Assembly: GCF_013409205.1 (NCBI RefSeq)
Contig: NZ_JACCAE010000001.1
Span: forward strand, 2,542,001-2,606,000
Length of the DNA stretch: 64,000 nucleotides
From: Janibacter cremeus
Lineage (GTDB): Bacteria > Actinomycetota > Actinomycetes > Actinomycetales > Dermatophilaceae
Direction of reading: 5' to 3'
The position numbers and the translations under genes were made by a program. Below are positions 24,260 through 34,688 of this stretch, piece by piece. The stretch's first letter is position 1. Every line of letters starts with the position of its first letter. The notes below the pieces were generated by a model. The model ran no database searches. It saw only the letters and a program-made list of their open reading frames with translations, and was not told the DNA's origin.

Positions 24260-25105
24260 ATGAGTCACCGGGCCGACATCCTCATGATCACCCACCGCAG
24301 CGCCGGGTATCTCCACCTGAGCCTGCCCCGCCTGCTGTCCACTCTGGGAGAGGGGGATCGGGTGTGGTTGTGGCACAACGGCGATGACGAGGCCACTCTC
24401 GAGGCGATCCGGCCCTTCACACGCGATGACAGGGTGCACCGCTTCCACCACAGCCGGGAGAACGTGCGGCTGCGTGAGCCGACCTGCTGGCTGTGGAGTG
24501 AGTCGAGTGCACGCTTCGTCTCCAAGGTCGACGACGACTGCCTCGTCAGTCCCGGCTGGTTGGACACCTTCGCCGAGGCACACGAGGCGAACCCGCAGTT
24601 CGGCGTGATCGGCAGCTGGCGTCATCCCCCGGAGGACTCCCGGCCGGAGTTGGCCCGTCGCAAGATCCAGACCTACGCCCGTGGGCACCAGCTCATGCGC
24701 AACCTCTGGGTGCAGGGCAGTGGATACCTGATGTCACGGGCGGTCGTGGATCGCGCAGGACTGCTCGGCCCCGACGAGTCCTTCACCGCCTACTGCATCC
24801 GCACTGCGCGGGCGGGTGCGGTCAACGGCTTTTACCACCCCTTCGTGCCCGAGGACCACATGGATGATCCGCGCTCGCCGCACACCCTGATCCACACCGA
24901 TGCGGATCTGTTGTCACGCATGCCCTTGTCCGCCGAGAAGAACGGGGTGACAACGGTGGACGCGTGGACGGACCAGCTGCGGCACAGTGCCTACCTTCTG
25001 CAGTCGGCCTCCCTCGACCCGAGGGCCTACACCGGCTGGCGGGCGAAGGGGAGGTCGGCCCGCCGCCGCCTTGCTCACCTGGTGGGTCGACCGGTGCGTT
25101 GGTGA
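24260..25105 (+). CDS. Glycosyltransferase, GT2-like
   Basis: 281 residues from ATG 24260 (GAGGGTCC upstream). Has the GT-A type start ADILMITHRSAGYL, WLWHNGDDEAT and the metal-binding SKVDDDCLVSPGW, then a conserved GSGYLMSRAVV patch in the acceptor half. The rest is less similar to common GT2s, so it is a divergent member. It is coupled to the pyruvyltransferase-like gene by a one-base TGATG overlap. Confidence 0.78.
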   Translation: MSHRADILMITHRSAGYLHLSLPRLLSTLGEGDRVWLWHNGDDEATLEAIRPFTRDDRVHRFHHSRENVRLREPTCWLWSESSARFVSKVDDDCLVSPGWLDTFAEAHEANPQFGVIGSWRHPPEDSRPELARRKIQTYARGHQLMRNLWVQGSGYLMSRAVVDRAGLLGPDESFTAYCIRTARAGAVNGFYHPFVPEDHMDDPRSPHTLIHTDADLLSRMPLSAEKNGVTTVDAWTDQLRHSAYLLQSASLDPRAYTGWRAKGRSARRRLAHLVGRPVRW

Positions 25106-26427
25106 TGTCCGGGTCGTCCCGTGGTCCACGCGACCACACCGGCATCGCGACCGGGCTGCGTCTCGTGCTCGCCGGAGCCTCCCTCGGGACCGGTAATCGC
25201 GGCGTAGAGGCACTGGCTCGAGCGGTCATCGACAGCATCGGCCGTGACAGTGCAGATGCGGCCCTGAGCGTCCTGGACGACGGATGGGGTGTCCGGGCTG
25301 CACCCGCGTTCGGCGCTCGTTCCGATCTCGTGGGGGTGCGGTGGTCGCGGCGATGGCACCGGCCGGAGAGCTGGGCCCGGATCCGATTGGCCCAGGCGCT
25401 GGGCCGAGCGGATGCGAATCCGGCAGCAGCCCGCTTCGCAGCCGCCGACGCCGTCCTCGACCTGAGCGGTGGCGACAGCTTCACGGACCTGTACGGCCCT
25501 GCTCGCCTTGCTGCCGTGTCAGCGCCCAAGCGAGCCGCCATCAGGGCCGGACGGCCCCTGGTGCTGCTGCCCCAGACCTATGGTCCATTTACCACGTCCC
25601 GTGGACGCACGAGCGCCGAACGGATCATCCGTTCCTCGAGCGTGGCATTCGCCCGGGACCCGTGGAGCCACGAGCAGCTCCTGTCGCTGGCCGGTCCCGA
25701 CGCCGATCACACGCGTTTGCGAAGGGGGGTCGATGTCGCTTTCGGCCTGGAGGCGCGACGTCCCACGGAGGGGGTCGCTGAGCAGGTCGAGCAGTGGACC
25801 AGTGGTCTGACGGCAGGCGTGAACGTCAGCGGGCTCCTGCTCGACAGCGCCGCCCGGACACGGTTCGCGCTTGCGGGGGACTACCTCGCGACGATGACGC
25901 AACTGGTTCGTGGTCTGCTCGCGGCCGAAGCGCAGGTGGTATTCGTCCCCCACGTGCACTCGTCGGGGGGAGTCGGTGAGAGCGACATGGCAGCCATCAG
26001 GCGGATCCGGGAGCAGCTCTCGTCACGGGAGAGGTCCCGGACCCGTGTGGTGCCACCGGATCTTGATGCCAGAGAGCTCAAGTGGTGCATCTCCCGTCTC
26101 GATTGGTTCGTCGGCAGTCGGATGCACTCCACCATCGCTGCCCTCTCGACGCTCACGCCGGCCGCTGCCTATGCATACAGCGACAAGGCGTCGGGCGTCT
26201 TCGAGACCTGCGGGATGCGCTCCCAGGTGGTCGATGCCCGGCAGAGCGCCGGAGGCGAGGCCGTGGACGCGATCCTGACCTCCTTCAATGACCGTGAGGT
26301 GATCCGTGCGGACCTCGCAGCAGCGGTGCCCCCCGTCGTCGAGGAGTCGCGCACCCAGTTGCGTGACCTCCTGACCGACGTCGGTCGATGGCGTGACAGC
26401 GGCGGCACTGCGGAGCCGATCGTCTGA
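25105..26427 (+). CDS. Polysaccharide pyruvyltransferase family protein
   Basis: 440 residues. Starts with GTGNRGVEALARAVIDSI, with the N-G motif of the PS_pyruv_trans family. It has DAVLDLSGGDSFTD, RPLVLLPQTYGPF, and the late SRLDWFVGSRMHSTIAALS with the conserved R-M-H. Family members (CsaB, WcaK-like) transfer pyruvate from phosphoenolpyruvate onto sugars as ketals, giving negative charge and a binding site for SLH domains. The family also holds non-pyruvyl relatives. The start overlaps the GT stop by one base (TGATG). Transcription ends at the hairpin at 26437-26477. Confidence 0.85.
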   Translation: MSGSSRGPRDHTGIATGLRLVLAGASLGTGNRGVEALARAVIDSIGRDSADAALSVLDDGWGVRAAPAFGARSDLVGVRWSRRWHRPESWARIRLAQALGRADANPAAARFAAADAVLDLSGGDSFTDLYGPARLAAVSAPKRAAIRAGRPLVLLPQTYGPFTTSRGRTSAERIIRSSSVAFARDPWSHEQLLSLAGPDADHTRLRRGVDVAFGLEARRPTEGVAEQVEQWTSGLTAGVNVSGLLLDSAARTRFALAGDYLATMTQLVRGLLAAEAQVVFVPHVHSSGGVGESDMAAIRRIREQLSSRERSRTRVVPPDLDARELKWCISRLDWFVGSRMHSTIAALSTLTPAAAYAYSDKASGVFETCGMRSQVVDARQSAGGEAVDAILTSFNDREVIRADLAAAVPPVVEESRTQLRDLLTDVGRWRDSGGTAEPIV

Positions 26428-26436
26428 GCCCGGACA

Positions 26437-26477
26437 CGAAGGGGCCGCGCCGGCAACAGCCCGCGCGGCCCCCTTCG
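26437..26477. terminator. Bidirectional intrinsic-type terminator hairpin
   Basis: A 14-bp stem, CGAAGGGGCCGCGC with its complement (one extra C in the right arm), around a 12-base loop. It lies between the convergent pyruvyltransferase-like and isocitrate dehydrogenase genes and can serve both. Confidence 0.75.
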
Positions 26478-26491
26478 CATCACGGGACGGC

Positions 26492-28711
<2,220 letters not shown>

Positions 28712-28882
28712 GTGTGTCCCTCCGTGGGTGTGCGGTTCCTTGCCCCGATCTTCCCACGTGCCGGTCAGGCTCACGACGCGGCAGTCGGTAGGCGACTGCG
28801 TTGGTAAGAGTCTGGTCAGAGTAGTAAGCAATTGGTAAAGTCGTGATCCAGCGATCTATTGATCCCGGGGAGGGGACATCTC
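28712..28882. promoter_or_regulatory. Divergent promoter region, icd / polyprenyl sugar transferase operon
   Basis: 171 bases, AT-rich by local standards around 28800-28860. Two TTGGTAA copies (28801-28807 and 28832-28838) lie 31 bases apart on the plus strand, suggesting a binding site pair or a -35 region for the operon on the right. No element is certain. Confidence 0.4.
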
Positions 28883-29137
28883 GTGCAGGTAGAAACAGCA
28901 GTGTTTTTGATGTGGGCAGTTCTGCCGCTGCTCGCCTACTTCGGGGGGCGGTTGGTCCTGATGAGGACGGAGCACAAGCGGGGATCCCGCTCGGCACCCG
29001 ACGCTGAGCAGCGGTTGGCGCAGTTGCGTCGCTGGAGGGACGAGAATCAGGTGGCTCCGCGTGGTCGAATGGCGGATGCTCTGAGGTTGGCGCAGGGCGC
29101 CGACGAGACGTCCGTCCAGCAGGCCAGGCAGCTCTGA
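28883..29137 (+). CDS. Small membrane protein of unknown function
   Basis: 84 residues. GTG 28883 follows a very strong GGGGAGGGG seven bases upstream. One N-terminal membrane segment (residues ~7-26, VFLMWAVLPLLAYFGGRLVL), then a ~58-residue hydrophilic tail rich in Arg, Gln, Glu and Ala, perhaps helical. I recognise no family. Its stop is one base before the sugar transferase start, so it is likely a partner or a regulatory subunit of that enzyme, or a translational leader for it. Confidence 0.7.
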   Translation: MQVETAVFLMWAVLPLLAYFGGRLVLMRTEHKRGSRSAPDAEQRLAQLRRWRDENQVAPRGRMADALRLAQGADETSVQQARQL

Positions 29138-29138
29138 C

Positions 29139-30695
29139 ATGGTTGCGGTCGCTCCCCGGGGGTCCAGGGCGTCGGCGGAGTACGAGGGCCCCGATGGACT
29201 GGTCCGGGTTCGCACCGGTGTTGCCCTGACCGACTTCGTGGTGATCGTGTGGGCGGTGTTCGGTGCCCTGATCGTGCGCTTCGGCCTCGACGCCGGTTCG
29301 GACATCGCGGCGAGCGGTGACCGGTTCTCGCTCGGTTACCCGGCGTTCAGCTTGGCGCTCGCTGTGACGTGGTGGCTCTCCCTGCGACTGCACGGCGCCT
29401 ACGAGGTGCAGACTCTGGGCCGTGGCGCGACTGAGTACCGCTTGCTGATGACTGCCACCCTGCGGCTCTTCGCCACGGTCGCACTGCTTGCCTATGCGTT
29501 GAAGATCGAGGTGGCTCGTGGCTATGTGCTGCTCGCTCTGCCCGCTGGGCTGCTCGGTCTGTTCATCGCGCGCCGGATGTGGCGGCGGTGGTTGGGCGCG
29601 AGGCGACGGACGGGGGAGTTCAACCACGATGTCCTGGTCGTGGGGGAGGCTGCCCACGCCCGTGGCCTCATCGAGGCCTTCACCGGGGCGCCGGAGACGG
29701 GGTACGGCGTCGTCGGGGTCTGCACGTCCACCACGGATGACGAGTGTGTGGGCGGGGTCCCGGTCGTCGGTACCGAGCACCAGGCGGCTCAGGTGGCCAT
29801 GGAGCTGGGAGTCGACATCATCGCCTGCGGGGCGGTGCACCGTCTGGGGCCTGCCGGGCTTCGGCGCTTGGGCTGGGCACTGGAGGGCAGCGGGATCGAG
29901 CTGCTCGTGTCCCCGGGGCTGACCGAGATCGCGGGGCCACGGGTGGTGGCCCGTCCGGTGGCCGGCCTGCCCCTGCTGCACATCGAGGCCCCGACGTTCT
30001 CGGGAGCCCCGTTGATCATGAAGTCCGTGCTGGACTGGCTGGCCGCCCTGGTCCTGCTGATCGTCTTCTCACCGGTGATGCTGGTCGTGGCCGCTGTCAT
30101 CAAGTTCCATGACGGGGGTCCTGTCCTCTTCCGGCAGGAGCGGATCGGGCTGGACGGCGAGCCCTTCCAGATGACGAAGTTCCGCTCGATGGGGGTTGGC
30201 GCGGAGGCCGAGTTGGAGGAGTTGAAGCGCCAGCAGACGCACCTGCTCGCTTCCACACCGGATGACAACGCCAGTCACCACGCCTTCGGACCCGCGCCCA
30301 CGAGCGAAGGGGCCACCGGAGGGCAGGTGGATCGCGGCGTGCTCTTCAAGATGGAGGATGATCCTCGGGTCACTCCCTTCGGCCGGTTCATCCGGCGGTA
30401 CTCGATCGACGAGCTGCCGCAGCTCTTCGACGTTTTGCTCGGGAGGATGAGCCTCGTCGGCCCTCGCCCCCCGCTGCCGGCCGAGGTGTCCCAGTACGAG
30501 TACGACGTGCACCGTCGGCTGCTCGTCAAGCCTGGCATGACGGGGCTGTGGCAGGTCAACGGACGCAGCAACCTCTCCTGGGACGAGTCGGTGCGCCTCG
30601 ACCTGTACTACGTCGAGAACTGGTCGGTCGCGCTCGACATGATCATCCTGTGGCGGACATACGCCGCGGTTGTCGGCAGGGACGGTGCGTACTGA
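29139..30695 (+). CDS. Polyprenyl-phosphate sugar-1-phosphate transferase (PHPT; WcaJ/WbaP type)
   Basis: 518 residues. The N-terminal part has four hydrophobic helices (to ~145), a CoA-binding-like Rossmann region ([13 protein letters not shown] at ~164), TM5 at ~296-322, and then the catalytic bacterial sugar transferase domain: [55 protein letters not shown] and [14 protein letters not shown]. It starts glycan assembly by attaching the first sugar phosphate to undecaprenyl phosphate. Residues ~367-398, between the ELEELKRQ helix and [10 protein letters not shown], carry an extra Ala/Gly/Ser/His-rich insertion absent from most relatives. TGATG coupling to the next gene. Confidence 0.9.
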   Translation: MVAVAPRGSRASAEYEGPDGLVRVRTGVALTDFVVIVWAVFGALIVRFGLDAGSDIAASGDRFSLGYPAFSLALAVTWWLSLRLHGAYEVQTLGRGATEYRLLMTATLRLFATVALLAYALKIEVARGYVLLALPAGLLGLFIARRMWRRWLGARRRTGEFNHDVLVVGEAAHARGLIEAFTGAPETGYGVVGVCTSTTDDECVGGVPVVGTEHQAAQVAMELGVDIIACGAVHRLGPAGLRRLGWALEGSGIELLVSPGLTEIAGPRVVARPVAGLPLLHIEAPTFSGAPLIMKSVLDWLAALVLLIVFSPVMLVVAAVIKFHDGGPVLFRQERIGLDGEPFQMTKFRSMGVGAEAELEELKRQQTHLLASTPDDNASHHAFGPAPTSEGATGGQVDRGVLFKMEDDPRVTPFGRFIRRYSIDELPQLFDVLLGRMSLVGPRPPLPAEVSQYEYDVHRRLLVKPGMTGLWQVNGRSNLSWDESVRLDLYYVENWSVALDMIILWRTYAAVVGRDGAY

Positions 30696-31363
30696 TGGCT
30701 ACGAGTCATGGCTGGCGGGGGTCGTTTCGAGGACGTACCTATCGTGCCCTTGCGAGCGTGCTCGCCCGCAGCTCCGATCCGATCGACTCATTCGAGCACC
30801 TTGTCGTAGGACGCGGTCCGTATCCGTGGGAGGCTTCGCTGCGCACTCCTGTTGGGGTGGTCCGCCTGTGGGTGCCGACCGCGCGTGACGCGCTCGAGGT
30901 CACGCGGTCCTTCCACCGTCGTGAATACGGATCGGGAACGCCGCAGGTGGTCGTCGATGTCGGCAGTCGAGCGGGGATCAGCAGTGCGTACTTCCTCAGC
31001 CGCTCGGACACGACTCGGGTCCACGTCTGGGAGCCGTCCCCGAGCCACGTGGAAGTGGTGCAGCGCAACGTCACCCCGTTCGCGAGTCGGTGCACCGTGC
31101 ACCCCGTGGCGTTTGCGACCACCTCGGGCCGAGATGCGACGACGCAGGGCATCGGCGATGCCCTGCGGGGTGTGCTGCGCCTCGAGGACCACATCGATCT
31201 GCTCAAGATCGACGTGACCGGGATCGACGAGTACCTCCTCGCGGCCATTCCTGAGGACGTCCTGCCTGACATCTACGAGATCGTGCACGGCTTCCCCCAG
31301 GGCGTACGACGCCACCGTCCGCACGGGTATGAGCCCGATTACCAGTGGCGTCTTGCCGGCTAA
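30695..31363 (+). CDS. FkbM-like SAM-dependent methyltransferase
   Basis: 222 residues. Motif I is VVVDVGSRAGISSAYFL, then VHVWEPSPSHVEVVQRNV (acidic motif II) and LLKIDVTGIDEYLL. These match the FkbM family of sugar O-methyltransferases. The N-terminal ~70 residues are less conserved. It starts within the stop of the sugar transferase (TGATG) and overlaps the convergent PqqD-like gene by 4 bases. Likely methylates a sugar of the growing glycan; unproven. Confidence 0.75.
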   Translation: MATSHGWRGSFRGRTYRALASVLARSSDPIDSFEHLVVGRGPYPWEASLRTPVGVVRLWVPTARDALEVTRSFHRREYGSGTPQVVVDVGSRAGISSAYFLSRSDTTRVHVWEPSPSHVEVVQRNVTPFASRCTVHPVAFATTSGRDATTQGIGDALRGVLRLEDHIDLLKIDVTGIDEYLLAAIPEDVLPDIYEIVHGFPQGVRRHRPHGYEPDYQWRLAG

Positions 31364-31641
31364 GTGGCTGACCGGGGCCCCAGCAACCCCTCGGCCACCA
31401 GCTGGTCCACGAAGTCACCCACCTCGTCACGGATGCCGTCGACCTCCACACCTGCCTCGTCGGCGACCCGGTCGGCCACCGTTTCCCGAGGCCCTTCGGT
31501 GGTGGCGAGCCAGATGAGTGCTGCCGTGCCGCGGAGCACCGAGATCGGGCCCCGGGGCAGGCGCGCGAGGTACAGGACAGACGTTCCGTCGTCGTTGTCG
31601 GAGAGGGTCCAGGCGAGGTCGTTCGGGATGCGGTGGGTCAT
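31360..31641 (-). CDS. PqqD-family protein (RRE-like)
   Basis: 93 residues, ATGA overlap with the upstream fused glycosyltransferase gene. The pattern GTAALIWLATTEGPRETVADRVADE...VDGIRDEVGDFVDQLVAEGLL is the winged-helix PqqD signature. PqqD proteins bind leader peptides in RiPP pathways, but no radical-SAM enzyme, precursor peptide or protease is near. In glycan loci such proteins sit next to a nucleotidyltransferase-domain protein, as here (its C-terminal domain lies in the gene just upstream). The function in that setting is not known. Confidence 0.8.
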   Translation of the reverse strand: MTHRIPNDLAWTLSDNDDGTSVLYLARLPRGPISVLRGTAALIWLATTEGPRETVADRVADEAGVEVDGIRDEVGDFVDQLVAEGLLGPRSAT

Positions 31642-34600
31642 CGTCGCCCCCGGTACTCGGCCACCGCACGACGGGCCCGGTCCAGGAATTCGCGGGCGAT
31701 CTCGCGGCGGTTGGGCCGGTGGCCCAGACGCGTGGCCAGGTGGTCGGTGTTCACCACCGGCAGACGGGCCAGAAGGCGGGCACGAGTGGCCAGGTCGGGG
31801 GCAGCTGCAATCCTGGCGCGCCACTCCTGCAGTCGTCCTTCGCGGGTAACCGCCAGCCAGAGGTCCTTCTCGGACGAAGGGGGAAGGTCGGCCAGCTGGC
31901 CGGTCCCCGCGGCGAAGGCCACGTCGGCACGGAACTCGCCGACCCATGCGCGCACCGCCTGCCGCAGCTCAACGTGCGCCCCGTCCCAGGCGTGACTGAC
32001 GTCGGCGGTGGCCTGACCGTCGGGGAGGCTGCGCCCTGCGTGCAGAACCAGAAATCCCACTTGGGCGGGGATGTCCGGCGTCGGGCACGTGACCCCGGCG
32101 ATCGCGCGTTCTACCCTCGCTGACCACAGCCGGTCGAAGGCCTCGGCCGGTGACAGTCCGATGCCGGGGTAGTGCCGGTGCACGTCGAGGTAACCCCACA
32201 GGTCGTGCCACAGCGTGGTGGAGTGCTCGAAGGGAGAGCCGGTGGCGAACCGGCTCGTCGTCCGGTACCCGGCCCCCGCGCACACGGCGAGGAACCTCTC
32301 GAGGTGGGCGGGCCGCACGAGCACGTCGGCGTCGCTCGCCCGACGGCCCTCGTGGACGAGCCGCTCGTCCAGGGAGTCGCCCTTGATGTGCAGGACGTCC
32401 AGGTCGTGCCGCGCGGCGAGGTGTTGAGCGGCTGCGTGTCCTAAGCGGACCCGTACCGCCAAGGGCAGATCCGTGGTTGCGTTGCTCGCACGGGCGTCAC
32501 CCCGGTGCCGAACGCGGTCGAGCACGGTCTGCATCTCGCGCACCCGATCGGTCCACGTGGGTACCCCGTGGTCCACGCCAGCGGGGTACCGGTCGGAGGC
32601 CGGTAGTGCGGCGGCAACGGTGGCGGGGAAGTCCCCCGGATCCACCACTCGCAGGCGGCCGTCGGCGGCTTCCCGGAAACCGGCGACCGGGGTGCTGATG
32701 ACGGGGCGGCCCACGGCACGGTATTCGTAGAGCTTGATCGGGTCGAGGCTGTCGGTGAAGTCGTCGACGACGTGCGGCACGAGGAGCGCGTCGGCGTGCT
32801 GGAGGTAGCCGGGGACGAGCCGCCGGTCCTTCGCCCCCAACCGCGCGACCCCCGCAGCGTCCAGCCGGTCCTGCTCGGCGCGCGTCAGCGCATCGGGACC
32901 GACGAGCGCGACGGTGCCGCGGCCCGCGAGTGCGCTCGCCGTCTGCACGCACAGGTCGATGTCGAGTCGGTCCGAGTGGAGCGTGCCGACGTAGATCGCG
33001 ACCGGACCAACGGGAAGGTCCTCTGGTCGCGCGGTCGGCCGAGCAGTCGCGTCGATGTCCACGGCGTTGTGGACCAGCGTCACCGGACGTCTGGAGGACT
33101 TGGTCGCGGCGAGGGCCCGTGAGCAGACGACGACCTCCACGGCCTGGTCCAACAGGGTGGCCTCGTGCGACGCCAGACGCGACAGGGTGGTCGATCCCCG
33201 GTCGGCCTCCAGCCAGTCATCGGTGATGTCGTAGAGGGTTGGCCATCCGGTGCGCTGCATGACCAAGGCGCCCTGCGGGTCGTTGACCCACAGCACCGGT
33301 CGAGTGAAGCCGAGACGTTCACAGGCCCGGCGGATGGCGGCGGCCCAGCGCTCGTCCTGGTGCGTATCGATGCGGCGCGGCAGTGCCTTGGTCGGCTCGA
33401 GGAGCCACAAGGCGTCGGGCGCGACGCCGGGTAGATGGGGCCCTCTGCGCAGGCCCCGTCCGGTCCTCGGCGAGTGCCCGATCCACATGCTGTGCAGGGG
33501 GTCACGGGCGGGCTCGACGAAGAGCACACGAAGGGAGGGGTCGGCGCGCAACAGGCCGGTCAGCAGATGCTGGTTGCGGCGCCAGACCCGGTCCCAGGGC
33601 TCGAGGGAGATCACGACGAGGTCCTGCCCGTGACCGGGCCGCGGTTCACGGGGGGACCTGCTGGCCATGACGTGCCGGTAGAGGGACTCGGTGGACTCCG
33701 CCTGGGCCGCAACGGAGAATGCCCGCCGTTGCCGCTCACGGAGTGCTTGCCCGTAGCGATCATGTCGGGCCGGGTCGAACGCCAGATCGGCGAGCAGCCG
33801 GCCGGCCATCACCGCATCACCCGACGCGAAGAGCGCCGCGTCGGCGACCCCGCCGACGTTCTCGAGGTGACCACCGGCTGCTGCTGCCACGACCGGGGTC
33901 CCACAGGCCATCGCCTCGATGACGGTCAGGCCCATCCCCTCGACCGGGCACGGTGCCAGCAGGATGCCGGCGCGAGCCATCAGTAGGTCGACGTCGTGAC
34001 GGTGGCCGACGAAGTCCGTGACCTCCCTGATGCCGAGCCGCCGCGCGAGCATCTCCAGCTCTACCCTCAGCGACCCGTCGCCCGCGATGACCAGGCGCCA
34101 CCCCCTCTCGTGCAGGCCGGACTCGGCGAAGGCCGAGACCGCGACTTCGGTCGCCTTCTCCGCCTCGAGGCGCTGGGCGACCAGCACTGTCCGGTCGCGT
34201 GTCGACGGGGGCTGCCCGTCGGGGCGAATCGGGACCCCGGGAGGGATGACGACGGCGTCCACGTCGATGGTGCCCGCGATGTACTCGCTCACCGCGATCT
34301 CGGCGGCCAGGCGCTGCTGGAACCGCTCGGCAACTGCGCGTGCCGCCCGGGTGGACCCTCTTCGTGCCGCGAAGTGGCGGGTGCTGACGATCGGGGTGCG
34401 GGCCAGGGTCGGACTGGCCAGAGCGGTCAGGTCCGCCTCGGTCATGTGGGTGGCCACGACATCGGCGCGTCGTCCGGCAGCGCCCGCCAGATGGCGCAGC
34501 GTCGTCGTGCGGTCCGGGGCCGGCAGCAGTCGGACGCCCGAACGGCTGATCGCCGCGCGCATGGGTGCCTGATCGCCACCGAGCACGGTCACCTCGTGCC

Positions 34601-34688
34601 CGGCATCGTGCTGGGCAGCGGCCAGGACTGCGATGTGACGTTCGACGCCGGCGAAGCTGGGGGTGCAGACGACGTGCGTGATCCTCAT
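31638..34688 (-). CDS. Three-domain fusion: glycosyltransferase 4 - second GT-B glycosyltransferase - nucleotidyltransferase
   Basis: 1016 residues in a single open frame. Domain 1 (1-~345) is GT4: ITHVVCTPSFAGVERH, EAEKATEVAV, and EGMGLTVIEAMACGTPVV with the donor-site glutamates. Domain 2 (~355-730) is another GT-B: DLVVISLEPWDRVWRRNQHLL, LYDITDDW, NAVDIDA, IYVGTLHSDRLD, KLYEYRAVGRPVISTP. Domain 3 (~740-1016) resembles the NTP_transf_5 nucleotidyltransferase family: LHIKGDSLDERL and RRASDADVLV (D786/D788) with the HRHYPG region. The ATG at 34688 overlaps the polymerase stop as ATGA. The linkers at about 33640 and 32480 are short and charged. Two sugar additions and a nucleotidyl or phosphotransfer step may be channelled in one enzyme. 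Confidence 0.85.
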   Translation of the reverse strand: MRITHVVCTPSFAGVERHIAVLAAAQHDAGHEVTVLGGDQAPMRAAISRSGVRLLPAPDRTTTLRHLAGAAGRRADVVATHMTEADLTALASPTLARTPIVSTRHFAARRGSTRAARAVAERFQQRLAAEIAVSEYIAGTIDVDAVVIPPGVPIRPDGQPPSTRDRTVLVAQRLEAEKATEVAVSAFAESGLHERGWRLVIAGDGSLRVELEMLARRLGIREVTDFVGHRHDVDLLMARAGILLAPCPVEGMGLTVIEAMACGTPVVAAAAGGHLENVGGVADAALFASGDAVMAGRLLADLAFDPARHDRYGQALRERQRRAFSVAAQAESTESLYRHVMASRSPREPRPGHGQDLVVISLEPWDRVWRRNQHLLTGLLRADPSLRVLFVEPARDPLHSMWIGHSPRTGRGLRRGPHLPGVAPDALWLLEPTKALPRRIDTHQDERWAAAIRRACERLGFTRPVLWVNDPQGALVMQRTGWPTLYDITDDWLEADRGSTTLSRLASHEATLLDQAVEVVVCSRALAATKSSRRPVTLVHNAVDIDATARPTARPEDLPVGPVAIYVGTLHSDRLDIDLCVQTASALAGRGTVALVGPDALTRAEQDRLDAAGVARLGAKDRRLVPGYLQHADALLVPHVVDDFTDSLDPIKLYEYRAVGRPVISTPVAGFREAADGRLRVVDPGDFPATVAAALPASDRYPAGVDHGVPTWTDRVREMQTVLDRVRHRGDARASNATTDLPLAVRVRLGHAAAQHLAARHDLDVLHIKGDSLDERLVHEGRRASDADVLVRPAHLERFLAVCAGAGYRTTSRFATGSPFEHSTTLWHDLWGYLDVHRHYPGIGLSPAEAFDRLWSARVERAIAGVTCPTPDIPAQVGFLVLHAGRSLPDGQATADVSHAWDGAHVELRQAVRAWVGEFRADVAFAAGTGQLADLPPSSEKDLWLAVTREGRLQEWRARIAAAPDLATRARLLARLPVVNTDHLATRLGHRPNRREIAREFLDRARRAVAEYRGRR

